This document shows positions 40,950 through 51,260 of a stretch of 64,000 bases of DNA, piece by piece. Source of the stretch: Pyropia yezoensis (lineage: Eukaryota; Rhodophyta; Bangiophyceae; Bangiales; Bangiaceae); contig CM020618.1 in the NCBI GenBank assembly GCA_009829735.1, positions 11,871,119 to 11,935,118 of the forward strand. The letters are read 5' to 3'. The position numbers and the translations under genes are program-made. Positions within the stretch are counted from its first letter, which is position 1, and each line of letters begins with the position of its first letter. The notes under the pieces are model-generated. The model saw only the letters and a program-made list of their open reading frames with translations. It made no database searches and had not been told where the DNA came from.

Positions 40950-43409
40950 CTATTCCTTTTCCAAGAAGGGCGTGCTCGGCTCCTCTGCCTGCCCCTTGGT
41001 CGGCCACCCCGCCGGCCATCCCGACGAGGATGGGACCGGCGCCGGGCTGGGCCGCCCCCGAAGCGGGGTAGACACACTCCGCACCAAGCTGTTGACGCCC
41101 CTCGCGCCCGCCCTCGTCAAGGCCGACACAGACAGGGGTAGCGGGGTGGCAGTGGCTTGCCAGCCGCGGTCCCATCCGCTGGGCGGCGGCGGCGGGGCGG
41201 CCACCCCTTCGTCGGGCATCTCGAGCGCCAGCGCCCCGTGGCCGCTACCGCTACCGGAAAGTATCTTGGGGGTGGAAGAGCCATTCTCGTCACCCTGCAG
41301 AGCGACCGTCTGCCCCTGATAGAATCGGTGCAGCTCGAGCGGCCCCACAAGGATGCAATAGTATGCAAACGCCGCGACACCGCAGGCCACCACCAGGTGC
41401 GCGAACCGGTAGTGGTTGGTCGACGCGATCACCAGCGTCTCGGATATGAGCAGGGAACTCCCACGAAGGCCGTGGCCTCTCGTCTTGCACTCATACGGCA
41501 GCCCACGGCAGCCGGCGGTGGATGGCGAGAAGGCCACATGAAGGCCGACGCGGGTCGTGGCGGCGTGCCAGTTGGCACCCTTCCACTCCCTGTACGTCAT
41601 CAATCCCAGGGGAATGAAAGCGCCGATGCCGGCAATTGCAATGACGGCGTGGCGGACCCCCTCCCACCAGCGAACGTGCCCATTGTTGTAGTCCGGGACA
41701 CTGGCAAGCACACCAAACGCGGCGAGCGCAATGACCACCAGCACTTCCACAAATTCAGAGTTTAAGAAAGGCTCCGGGGGAAGGTCCATGTCGCCAAAGC
41801 CTCCCGCACGGAGGGAGCGCGTGACCCTGGTAACATCTTCACGGCGAGAGAGGTCCTCACGCCCCCGCAGGAAACCCACCGCACTAGGAACGCCCAGCTT
41901 GATGGTGCACCGGCTGAGGCGGCGCGCCAGCGAAAGTTCGTCTGGGGAGGCGGCGTTGATCTCCCGCGAGGCCGTGCCCGCCATCCACGTGGGCTCCACC
42001 GACTGCGTTGACGCACGGTCGAGACCCTTGTGGTCGGGGTGGAAGCTGCAGCTGCGGGCGGCACCCACCTCTTGCCGGGCGGGAACCACGCGCCAGATAA
42101 CCCCCGTCTGCCGGTCTGGGGTTGAGGGATCGTCTACCTCCACATCTCTCTCCCCATTATAGGTGACCCCAACGGCGTGCCTCTTACGTGGCTTGATCCC
42201 CTTGCACAGGCGGCCCCTCATGTAGACGGGGACGGGCTCGTGGCAGAGGGAAATGGCGACTTTTTGTAGCCACTCGGAGCTGTTATACCCCTGTTCTCCC
42301 AACGCCTCATCTGCTGCTGCGCCATCGCCCAAGGGCCACACCGACCGAAGCATGCGCTCTCCCTTGAACTCTGGAAACCGCGATGACGGGGTGTAGAGCT
42401 GCGTCTGAATTGCCGCCGTCAGGTCCCACGCGTCCGTGTCGTTGAGCCACCTCTTCTGCACACGCACCGCCCGGCCGAGGCCGAGGAAGCCGGTCTGCAT
42501 CACGGACACGGACGTTGGCACGGCGTCCTCTGCGGGCTCGGTGTGGGTGACGACGGTGACAGCGTCCTCGTTGAGAAGCCGCCCCGCCAGACTGCTGGGA
42601 TCGTACGGCTCACTGCAGCCGGTTGCAGCACACGCACCGCGGCCAGTCGTGTCGACGGCCGTCACATCAGTGCACGAAGGGGTGAGGCACACGGCGCGAC
42701 GAACAGACGAGACAGCCAGGATTTCATACTTGCCGCTGTAGCGCCACACGTCGCCGAGGTCGCTGTTCCGATGAAGAGTCAGCAGCCGCGCCAGCTGCTC
42801 CCCGTACTCGTGGAGGTCCGTCGGGCGCTTGCCCAAAACACGGGTTAAGTCGCCCGTCGCGAGGTGCGCCCCCCATTTAAGGGACGAAAACCCCGAATCC
42901 TCCGCGTACGCCCCAGTCGTGTTGGTGTACTGGGTGGCCAGTAGGCGGATCTTCCACGCCAGGCTCTCCTCCTTGGCCTGCTTCCGCTTGACCCCCGCCG
43001 CCACCGACGTCTGCAGCGTTCTGTTGGCCGACTCGCCGCCGCCCACTACCTTCCCCCGCCGCTGCTCCTCTTCTCTCCTCTTTTTTGCCTCTTCCTCGGC
43101 GGCGAGCACGCCCTGCACCTCGCCAACGTCCACGACCGGGGCCGCACAGGTGGCGATGCCACGGGAAAAGTGCGTGTGGTCGAGGGTGGCAAAGAAGGAC
43201 CCGTTGGGCGCCGGGTGGACGAGGCACTGGAAGGCAGAGAGTAAGTGAAGGCCGCCCAGATGGGGGAACCGCCCCGCCGGGAAGTGCAGTTGCTTGTAGT
43301 CGTACTGATAGACTGCGTCAGCAGTGCAGCTCACGGTAGCCAGAGCGGTCATGGCCAGCAGCAGCTGCGTTGGCACGGCCCGTGCCCGGGCAACGAGGGC
43401 CCACCCCAT
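40950..43409 (-). CDS. Secreted-topology multi-pass membrane protein, unknown family
   Basis: An intact, intronless 819-aa ORF. Residues 1-30 form a signal peptide (hydrophobic core QLLLAMTALATVS). Residues 31-550 form a long extracytoplasmic domain with several cysteines (including C241, C246, C260, C265) and potential N-glycosylation sites (NGS 69, NRT 129, NTT 163, NDT 323, NSS 376), plus a charged helix at about 103-120. Three hydrophobic helices follow at about 553-572, 586-606 and 668-688, then a Pro/Ser/Gly-rich cytoplasmic tail. Codon use and length make it a confident gene. I compared it mentally with HAP2/GCS1-type proteins and reject that, because the membrane topology and cysteine pattern differ. 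Its role is unknown; a cell-surface or secretory-pathway protein is likely. Confidence 0.85.
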   Translation of the reverse strand: MGWALVARARAVPTQLLLAMTALATVSCTADAVYQYDYKQLHFPAGRFPHLGGLHLLSAFQCLVHPAPNGSFFATLDHTHFSRGIATCAAPVVDVGEVQGVLAAEEEAKKRREEEQRRGKVVGGGESANRTLQTSVAAGVKRKQAKEESLAWKIRLLATQYTNTTGAYAEDSGFSSLKWGAHLATGDLTRVLGKRPTDLHEYGEQLARLLTLHRNSDLGDVWRYSGKYEILAVSSVRRAVCLTPSCTDVTAVDTTGRGACAATGCSEPYDPSSLAGRLLNEDAVTVVTHTEPAEDAVPTSVSVMQTGFLGLGRAVRVQKRWLNDTDAWDLTAAIQTQLYTPSSRFPEFKGERMLRSVWPLGDGAAADEALGEQGYNSSEWLQKVAISLCHEPVPVYMRGRLCKGIKPRKRHAVGVTYNGERDVEVDDPSTPDRQTGVIWRVVPARQEVGAARSCSFHPDHKGLDRASTQSVEPTWMAGTASREINAASPDELSLARRLSRCTIKLGVPSAVGFLRGREDLSRREDVTRVTRSLRAGGFGDMDLPPEPFLNSEFVEVLVVIALAAFGVLASVPDYNNGHVRWWEGVRHAVIAIAGIGAFIPLGLMTYREWKGANWHAATTRVGLHVAFSPSTAGCRGLPYECKTRGHGLRGSSLLISETLVIASTNHYRFAHLVVACGVAAFAYYCILVGPLELHRFYQGQTVALQGDENGSSTPKILSGSGSGHGALALEMPDEGVAAPPPPPSGWDRGWQATATPLPLSVSALTRAGARGVNSLVRSVSTPLRGRPSPAPVPSSSGWPAGWPTKGQAEEPSTPFLEKE

Positions 43410-46310
43410 TTGTGGCGGGGGAAGTGCGAAGGGGCAACAACCGCCCCGTCACGCACCCGGCCGGCGGCTCGGGGTCCTGCTGGCGGGAAGTCGGGGCGGT
43501 GGGGGAGGGGCGGGGGCGAAGAATGGGACCAAGCCCGCAGGCGGGGGGGGCGCGGAAGAGAAACGGGGGTGGCCGACCACCTCGCCGCCGCGGCCTCTCA
43601 CTGCCGCCCCCCGCGCCGAGCAATTTTGTAGGCGCCGGCCTCGGCAGCAACCGTTGTGCCGACCGCCATGGCGCCGTTCCGGGTTTTCTCACCGCTGGGA
43701 GACAGGGCGCGCCCCAGAGCCACCCGCACGTGGCCTCGACCGGACCCACGGGTCGGTGGGTGCTGACCCCCCGCGCCCTCTCGGCGGGTGATGTGTGCAT
43801 ACACATGCACCCTCGCGCGGGCGGCGAGTGGCTTGCAGCGGTGACAGAGGGTGGGGGGGGAGCTCGCATGGGAAGGCGGCCGCCGCGCGGGGCGCAACTG
43901 CAATGTCCTGTGGCCCCGCTTCCCCTGTCTCGCCCACCGGGGTCCTCGACAGCGCCAGCAGTGGGCTCGGCAGGATGACACGCTCCCGGTCAGAGATATA
44001 CGCACGGATTCTGCACGCTGGGCATGGTGGGCGCGGGTCCCCAATCCTCCGCCCCCCACCCTCCGAACGACCATAAAAACGGGGGGTGGGTGTGGGGCGA
44101 CGTTGGGCCGGCCAGGTCGCACGCACTCAGTCACACAAGTGGATGCGCGGCGTCACGCCGGTGTGTATACATACACCCTGGCGTGGGCCGCCGCCGAGCA
44201 CAGCGCCGTCATACTTACATATCCCGGCACGGTCGTGCCGCGCGCAGAGAGGTGCAGCGGGGGGGGTGGAGAGGGGTGGTGATGGGGGGGGGAGAGCGGA
44301 GGGGCGAGAGTGACGCGATGATGGATGCAGGGTCAACTTCCCGGCGGCGGCGCGGGCGGTGGGGGAGGGCACGCTACGCTCCTGCGCTACGCTCCCAGCC
44401 CGCTGTATCCCCGGCGGTCCGCCGTCGGGAACGCGACCGCTGTTTCCCTGTCCCGACCGCTCTGCCACTAGCCAGCGATGCGGCCCTCACGCGCGTACTG
44501 GTTTGCGGCCGCGTCGCAGGCTGCGACGCAGCAGGGTGGGGGCCCCGAAAGCGCAGCGTGCGAGCGCGCACGTCGCCCGATTGCCCAGCGGCGGTGGCTC
44601 GTTCCGCGAGCGTCGTCTGTAACCTTCCACACCGCAATCGTCTGCAAGATTTGTGCTTTGCTGTACAAAAAAGTGTTTGTCATCAGGTCGGCGCACCGGA
44701 ACTACATAAATGTGTATCCGTGTATCTCACTTTCCGTGCATCGGGACAGGGGATTGCAGGGGGGCGCACACAGAGGCAGGATTGTTACGGGGTCAATGAA
44801 TTCATTTTATTTTTCATTCATGTATCAATTCATTAATACATTTTTAAAGGGTCATAGAGACCCACCATTCATTGATTGTCTACTTATGTGACCACTTATA
44901 CTGAAAACCATGAACAAATTAAACCTGAATCGTAGTTGTCTCGGCAGGCTCTCCGCGCGCTTGCCAAGACGGCGGCTGCGCCAACCCCTCTCCCCGCTCA
45001 CTGCCATATTCGAGAGCCCCTACGTCAAGACTGCGCAAGGGTCCTGCATAGAGGCTGAGCCGGCGCCCTCCCCCCCCTCCTCAAGGGGCGCGGCGATACT
45101 TGCCGCAGTGCGAGAGAAGAAATGCCGGCCGATTCCCGTTCAGCTGCAGGTCCTTCACCAGTTTGTTTGAAAGGCTACAAAAGGCCCCGACTCCAGGCCG
45201 CAAAATTAAACTCAAACAACGTCTCACTCGCCCTGCGGCCAGAGCCGATGCTGGGGCGCGAGGCCGGGAGCCCTGAGCCTCCAGCACCATCATCCGCAGC
45301 CTGTCTGACTCTCGCCGTACATCCTTCTCCAGCCACAGCCCTCGCTGACGTGTCGATCCACCTGCTTCCTCCAGACTCACTCGAAGCTCGTGCGCTGGCT
45401 CCGACCTCAGCAGCTGTGCGAGAGTCCATCATACGTCACTACACGAAGTAATATGCAGGGGCAAATGCGAAGGAGACCGCGCGGGGCTCTCTGGGGAGAG
45501 GGCGGGCCAGGTCACAACCAGCTCCATAGGCACGAAGCCGATGTCACCCACGGGGTGCAACAGAGCATGCTCGGCGACACCGTGAACAGCAATCAGCGCC
45601 AGAACAGCACCCCTCAACACGACCTGCATTGTGCAATTTATTACACTAATAAAATAAAACTTATTGATTCAGTGAAAAGTAAACACAATCAATGAATGCA
45701 TTCATGAACGCCGCGACAAAAAGTGATTCATTTTTAACAACCCTGCCAGCGGCCCCGCAAAGTGCGACTTCCGCGTGCAATAGTGCGCACGGTGGCATTA
45801 CGACGAAGAACTGTGGCATTCGTTCGGGGGCAGCCGAGCCTCTATGCTGCAGGCTGCTACACGGCCTTTTTCACGAGAAATGCGGCTGTTCGCAGTGTAT
45901 CGCATTTCGGCCTTCAGCGCGACCAACCCGCTGTCCCGTTAGTTTCAGGAGGTGCAGTCCGATACTCTTTCCTCTCAAAGTTTTGCACATCTCGTGCCCT
46001 TTACGTGCATCAGTGCTCCATTCTGTCACCATTTGAAACGTGTTTTGTAGGGTTTACTCAACTCTCCCATCTCGTGGACGGCCTTCCTTTAAGGATAAAG
46101 ATGACGCAGTGAAAAGGGTGGGTACCTGTACTGTTCCGCGTTTAAATGCCTGTCTCGTATAGTAAAGCGCATGAGATAAATTTTTCCTCCGGCCGAACGC
46201 ATATGGCTCCTCGCTGGAAGCCGGTCCATCGTACTCCCGCTCGTGCTGCGGGTATGAGTGAAATAAGAAAGAGTATCTAAAAGCCCTCGTGCGAGAGCGA
46301 CGAGAGCTCG
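43410..46310. other. No supported gene; AT-rich inverted repeat
   Basis: 43.4-44.5 kb is GC-rich with mirrored ORFs. An exact 13-bp inverted pair (ATTCATTGATTGT at 44867-44879 and its complement at 45685-45697), with other ATTCATT-rich sequence next to both, brackets about 0.8 kb and may mark another small element. Confidence 0.4.
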
Positions 46311-46318
46311 AAAGAAGC

Positions 46319-47305
46319 TAGGGCTGTGAATCGCGCCTGGGGCGCGCTTTGTGTCATCGGATTCGGCGTGGATAAGGCGCTTTTTGGGCGCTACGCGCCC
46401 TCGTGCCCGCGAGTCGATGGGCGCGACTTGGGCGCGATCAACGCACAATTTAAACTTAGTATACTTAATAGAGGGGCGTTACTTTCTCCTATTTGGCACA
46501 TTTAGGGTGACAGCACTGACCGGCTGGGGCCGCCCACCGCACCAACGAAGTCGGCCGCGTCTTGCTCCCCAGACACGGCAAGCCATGCCGTCACCACTCC
46601 GTTACATCTACAGTATTTGGAAGGTGCTGCTTGCGCAAGTGGCTAGAGGCAGAAGTGGTCGACCACGCTTCTCCATGAGCCGACGGGAGGGGTATCCACT
46701 GCGGCGCGCGTGTCGCTTTCGCGGACTCGATAGAGACTGGCGCCCATAGAAAGCTCCACCACCGAAAGTGGGGCGTAGTGGCTAGAGAAATAGAAGGCGC
46801 AACGTAGCTATCAGCGCACAAGGAGGTAAGGCAGGAGCGACGGCAGATGCACATGCTCGGGCGGAGACGGACGAGGATGGGGAATCAGGTGGGGGGGCGA
46901 AGCCCAATAATCTGTCTGCGGAGGAGCTAAATAAAGGGCCTGTTCGTAACGCTTTCAACCGGCCCTCAGCCCCTCAGTGGCACCGGCGCTCCTGCTGTCT
47001 CCGCTTTCAGCCACAGAGTCTCTTCCCGCGCTACGGTCGACAAGGCCACCAAAACCAAGGTGGGGTACCTGCAGTGAAGAAGCTGCATGAAGAGAGCGCC
47101 GGAACTCGGCATGCAGGCGCCGAAAGTCAAACAAACTATGTGAGTTCAAAGATGCAGTGAGGTCGAATAAGTAAATCATGGGGGGCTACAAGGGGCGCTT
47201 TGGGGCGGGACGGCTTCTTCGGGGGCGTAATTAAGGCGCGATTTGGGCGCTATATGGCAGAAGCGCCTGGCGCCTCGCCAAAACGGGGCGCTATTCACAA
47301 CCCTA
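46319..47305 (+). mobile_element. Non-autonomous hAT transposon (987 bp) with 8-bp target duplication
   Basis: The ends are TAGGGCTGTGAATCGCGCC on the left and, read inverted, TAGGGTTGTGAATAGCGCC on the right. The flanks are the exact duplicate AAAGAAGC at 46311-46318 and 47306-47313. TIRs starting YAGGG and 8-bp duplications are the signature of the hAT superfamily. Subterminal GGGCGC/GCGCCC words are frequent near both ends, as expected for transposase-binding sites. No transposase ORF fits inside, so an autonomous relative must have moved it. Confidence 0.9.
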
Positions 47306-48740
47306 AAAGAAGCGCACCCTTTGGTGTTTAGAGTGGCTGCAGGCCGACGCTTTGCTTTCCGACATTCTAGATATCGACTGTTTCACATTTTCTTTGGTCT
47401 TGTTCATATGACCCGACTTGTAACGCATGCAAATTGCGACCTTCTCGCGCCAAAAAGACCCACACGGCTCGCTCCCTGTGTCCTTGATACACTAAGAAGT
47501 CCAAGAAGCCCGCAAAAACTGGACCCAATACTGTTGGCTACAGCCACGACGCGGTCGTAGACGACCCTGGTGAGCAAAATCGTGACGCCTTGTGATAGTC
47601 CGTGAGCTGCTCTCTTCACTGCAGCTGGTCCTTCCTCGGTGGCGTCAGTGGTTTCAAAGATGCGCATCAGCCAAGATGGACCTCGGCCAAGTGCTTTTTT
47701 GAATGAGACAGACCTTTAGTCTCACTGTTATTTCCAACACATAGGGTGGGTCTCTCAAAGGACTCACTGCAGACATCTCACCAAAAGCGAAAACAGATGC
47801 TGCTGCGGTTGTCGCGGGTGGTGAATGAGCGGAAGCCGAGAAGAGTCTGACAGCAAAGCTGTCTAAATTAGGGTCGATAACATTCCAAAAAGCATATATC
47901 GATGGTAAACATTATCCAGCAAATTTTACAATTTTTTAATGCTCATCAACCATAAGCTCGCTTCGTTTTATGGTACGTGCTGGATCGACAGCGACGAATC
48001 ATTGCCGAGACGCCTTCTGGCGCCCATGATCTCTCGCTCCTTCGTCCCATTCCGTTGTCCGCTTTATGGTGCCCAATCGGTGCCGTACATCCGTCGAGCG
48101 TGCCCATTCATTTGAATTCCTTTCATGACGCGTGGTAGAGCGGAAAAAAATACTTCCGGGTCTACTAGTACGCTATAATGTTCCGATACAGTGCTTATCA
48201 ATTCCGCCGACGTACTACTGCCGCCCTGTGTTCATCATCGCGGCCTGTTCAACGCCATGGGCTAGACAATACATGACCAATGTCATGGGCTCCTGCCGCG
48301 ACCAATGGCCAATCCGTACGCGAGTCTGTTGTTGTGGAAAGAGAGCGGTCTGCGATTTCCGGAGGATGTCGGAGCCCCACGAACTGGGAGCAGCTGCAGC
48401 TCCCAGACTATTATCACGTATCTGTTGCATGAGATCGAGGGAAGAAAAGAGGAGATCGTTCGAAAAAGCGACCATGTTCTCACCAATCAGCTCCAGGATG
48501 GAGCAATGCACGACGCATGCACCCAATCGTGTGCTCTTGGGATTAGAGAACTTGACCTTCATCGCCGTGCAGACGCCATTCTCGAAGGACATTGGCTGAT
48601 GTGCCGTCAGCTACCTGTCCTTGTGGAGATGTATTGCAGTTCCCCGGATTTTGTCTCAAGGAGACCAGAGCAACAGCGAGACAACAAGGCCATGAGCTAG
48701 TCGCGCGCTGATAGCTCCCGGCGGATCAAGCGTGCTGTGG
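47306..48740. other. No supported gene
   Basis: Only short ORFs. A weak, third relative of the 48.8/51.1-kb repeat may lie at about 48240-48500, but the match is only suggestive. Confidence 0.4.
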
Positions 48741-48799
48741 CGCTGTCCAGCTGACCCAGGCGATGATGAGCTGCAGTCGCAGCGGATTTCTCACCGCAC

Positions 48800-49100
48800 G
48801 CTGGATGGTCAGAACGCTGTTATTTTCTTTTCCGATCTCGCCGGCTTTTCCTTTATCTCGGCCCGCTTCACTCCAGAACAGTGGGAGCGGCGGCAACTGT
48901 TTCCTGTTGACGCCTGTTAGCTCTGTGATGTGGGCAGAAATCTCCAGAAGAACTCAGATCGCACTGTTTCCACCCCAACGCGGAGAACTCATTGCTCAGA
49001 GGTGCGCCATCTGAGGCAAGCCATTGGCCTGCTGTACTCCTGTTGTTGTGGTTGTCGCCAAGAGCCAAAATTGGAGGTTCTGCAATATATATACTTGCAG
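48800..49100 (+). repeat. Dispersed repeat, copy a
   Basis: It matches the reverse complement of 50970-51260 with many substitutions. Both copies keep a similar translation (for example RTQIALFPPQ and KSHIALFAQQ), hinting at descent from a coding element. The right end leads into CTGCAATA-rich sequence. Confidence 0.7.
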
Positions 49101-50969
49101 CCACTGCAATACACTTGCACAACCGCCGAAATTGGGACGACTGCAATATTTATCAATAATCAAGCCTGCTCGAAACAAATGAAGCAACTTGAGAGACTGT
49201 GAAACGATTATGATCATTGGCTTGTGTGGCTGCGTATTGCAGTGGTCTCAATTTTGGCCGAATCTGACTGGAACAGAAGCGCTAGTAGACGATGCCAAAT
49301 CAACGTCGGGCTGGCGCACCAGAGCAGGCAATCATGCGTTCTACTAAACGTTCTCGGACTGCGGATGATTGGCTTCTGATAGCACGCATCTGGACCCGGG
49401 CGCTGCTTGGCCTGCATCCAGTTCTGCCCCTCTTGACCGTGTCACTTTCTTCCGTAATCTCACGGTATTCTCGGTACGACCAGTTGTCCAGCTACAGATC
49501 CACAACTACCCAGGGCGACGGCTCCTGTTTCCACGTTGATGCGTTCAAAAGCCCTTCATATTGCCCTGTTTGCACGACAAAAGCCTCTCATACAGAACAG
49601 TAAGTGATCAATGCAGTATCACATGAGGCATGCCCTCGGCCATCTTATGTTGTTCCTGCTCCCATCCGCATCGGACTAAATTGGGACCGCTGCAATATAT
49701 GCTTCACAAGACATACAATTGGGTGATGCGGACGACAATGGAAACTTCATTTTGTAATGCTTTTGCTTCGTCAGTTGGACACACCGCTCCCAGTCGTCCG
49801 CTGGTCGTGCTATACAACATGAGATGGAACACTTCATGGATTTGTTAGTTGTTAGCTACATCCAAAGTGTTGTTAGGAGAAGCAAAAAAACGACAGCATT
49901 TACATTATAAAAGACAAGAAATACGTGTCTTTCAGTCTAACTATCTTTTCGAGCCTCGCACGTCGTACAAAATGCCCCGGAGAAGTCCAAGGTACACAAA
50001 ATAATGCGTGAGCAGCACTTCTCCTGTGCGGAATCGTCGTCATGACAGGAGAGCGGCCCATGGCGAATCTTACGTGTGCATTCTTTGCTGCGTGATATCT
50101 AGGTTCTTGAAGGCAAAACTAAATAACAACTTACAGTCATCCGCCACATTATTGTTCTCTTGCCATTCTGCTAGACTTTGCTCGACTTCAACGGCGCCAG
50201 CGTGGACAAGATTGCGCAACATCTCACACGCGAAGAGATTCATACTGAGACCGATTAACTAGAGACGAATCGCATTCACAAGGTGCACCGATGGTGTAGA
50301 AGATAGCACTTTGGGGCTGTTGATGCGTGCCTCAGAGCCACTTGCAGCCGACTTTGCACAACAAGAGAGGGCTTGAAGACACCTTCACGTTTCGTGATTT
50401 CATAGCTAATACTCGAGGAGCGCATGTTCAAACCAAAGGACCCCAGTAGCATCCACTTTTTTTCGTGACTATAACAGAAAGAGAAAAACGCTACCCGAGC
50501 GGAAGCGCCTTCGTGTTTTTCGTGGGCAAAGACAGATGAACAACAACAGGTGCTCCTGGCTGTCCCGCATGCCCAATGAGTAATTATAAAGTAAGGAACT
50601 TGCTTAGATTGACCGCAGTCTATCACTTCTAGACATACGCGCCAAACGAGTCGGCGACAAGTATTTTACGCCCTGCAGGCATTCAACGCATAATAAAGTA
50701 TTGGCTTTCCTGTTGCTTTGTCTCGGTGCTCTACTGCGCTTGACATGCGATTGCAGTCTGGCAGTTTTAGTTTCACCTATCGCACTTCTTGACCCGCACG
50801 CGACAAGAACGTTGTGTTACGTTGTGCTGGACGGCCTGCCGGTATCGGACTGCTGCAATAGCAACTTGAAACGCATGCACTGTAATCTCACCTAAGGATA
50901 CGTAGCCCACTGGTTTGTAGTTTTTTTGTTGCGGCCATCCTCCATGTGTGAATTGGACGGAAGTTCTTT
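49101..50969. other. No supported gene; CTGCAATA words
   Basis: The 8-mer CTGCAATA (or its complement TATTGCAG) recurs at about 49081, 49105, 49141, 49236, 49690, 50855 and 50987, more often than expected. No coding evidence. Confidence 0.45.
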
Positions 50970-51260
50970 TTACCTGTGTATTGCAGTGCGCCGAATTATG
51001 TCTCTTGGCGACGATGACAACAACAGGCCAATGGTATGCCTCAGATGGCACTGCACTGACCAATGACATCTCCGTGTTGTTGTGCAAACAGTGCGATATG
51101 AGATTTTCTCGAGACTTCTGACCACTTCGAAGAGGGAACAGGCATCAACAGGCACCAGCTGCGACGTGTTCTACTGTTCTTGAGAGGATCGGGCCGAGAT
51201 AGAGAAAATTCTTCCGAGATCGGAATAGAAAACAACAGCATTCTGACCAACCAGCGTTCG
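50970..51260 (-). repeat. Dispersed repeat, copy b (inverted)
   Basis: Inverted relative of 48800-49100. On the minus strand it lies within an ORF (51406-51041) whose end aligns with the copy-a translation. The family is unidentified. Confidence 0.7.

Noticed and set aside
40950..43409. HAP2/GCS1 gamete fusogen
   Set aside because: Three C-terminal helices and a different cysteine layout; no recognisable fusogen motif.
43318..44836. Several 100-270 codon ORFs on both strands
   Set aside because: Mutually overlapping, no domain, no start context; explained by local GC richness.
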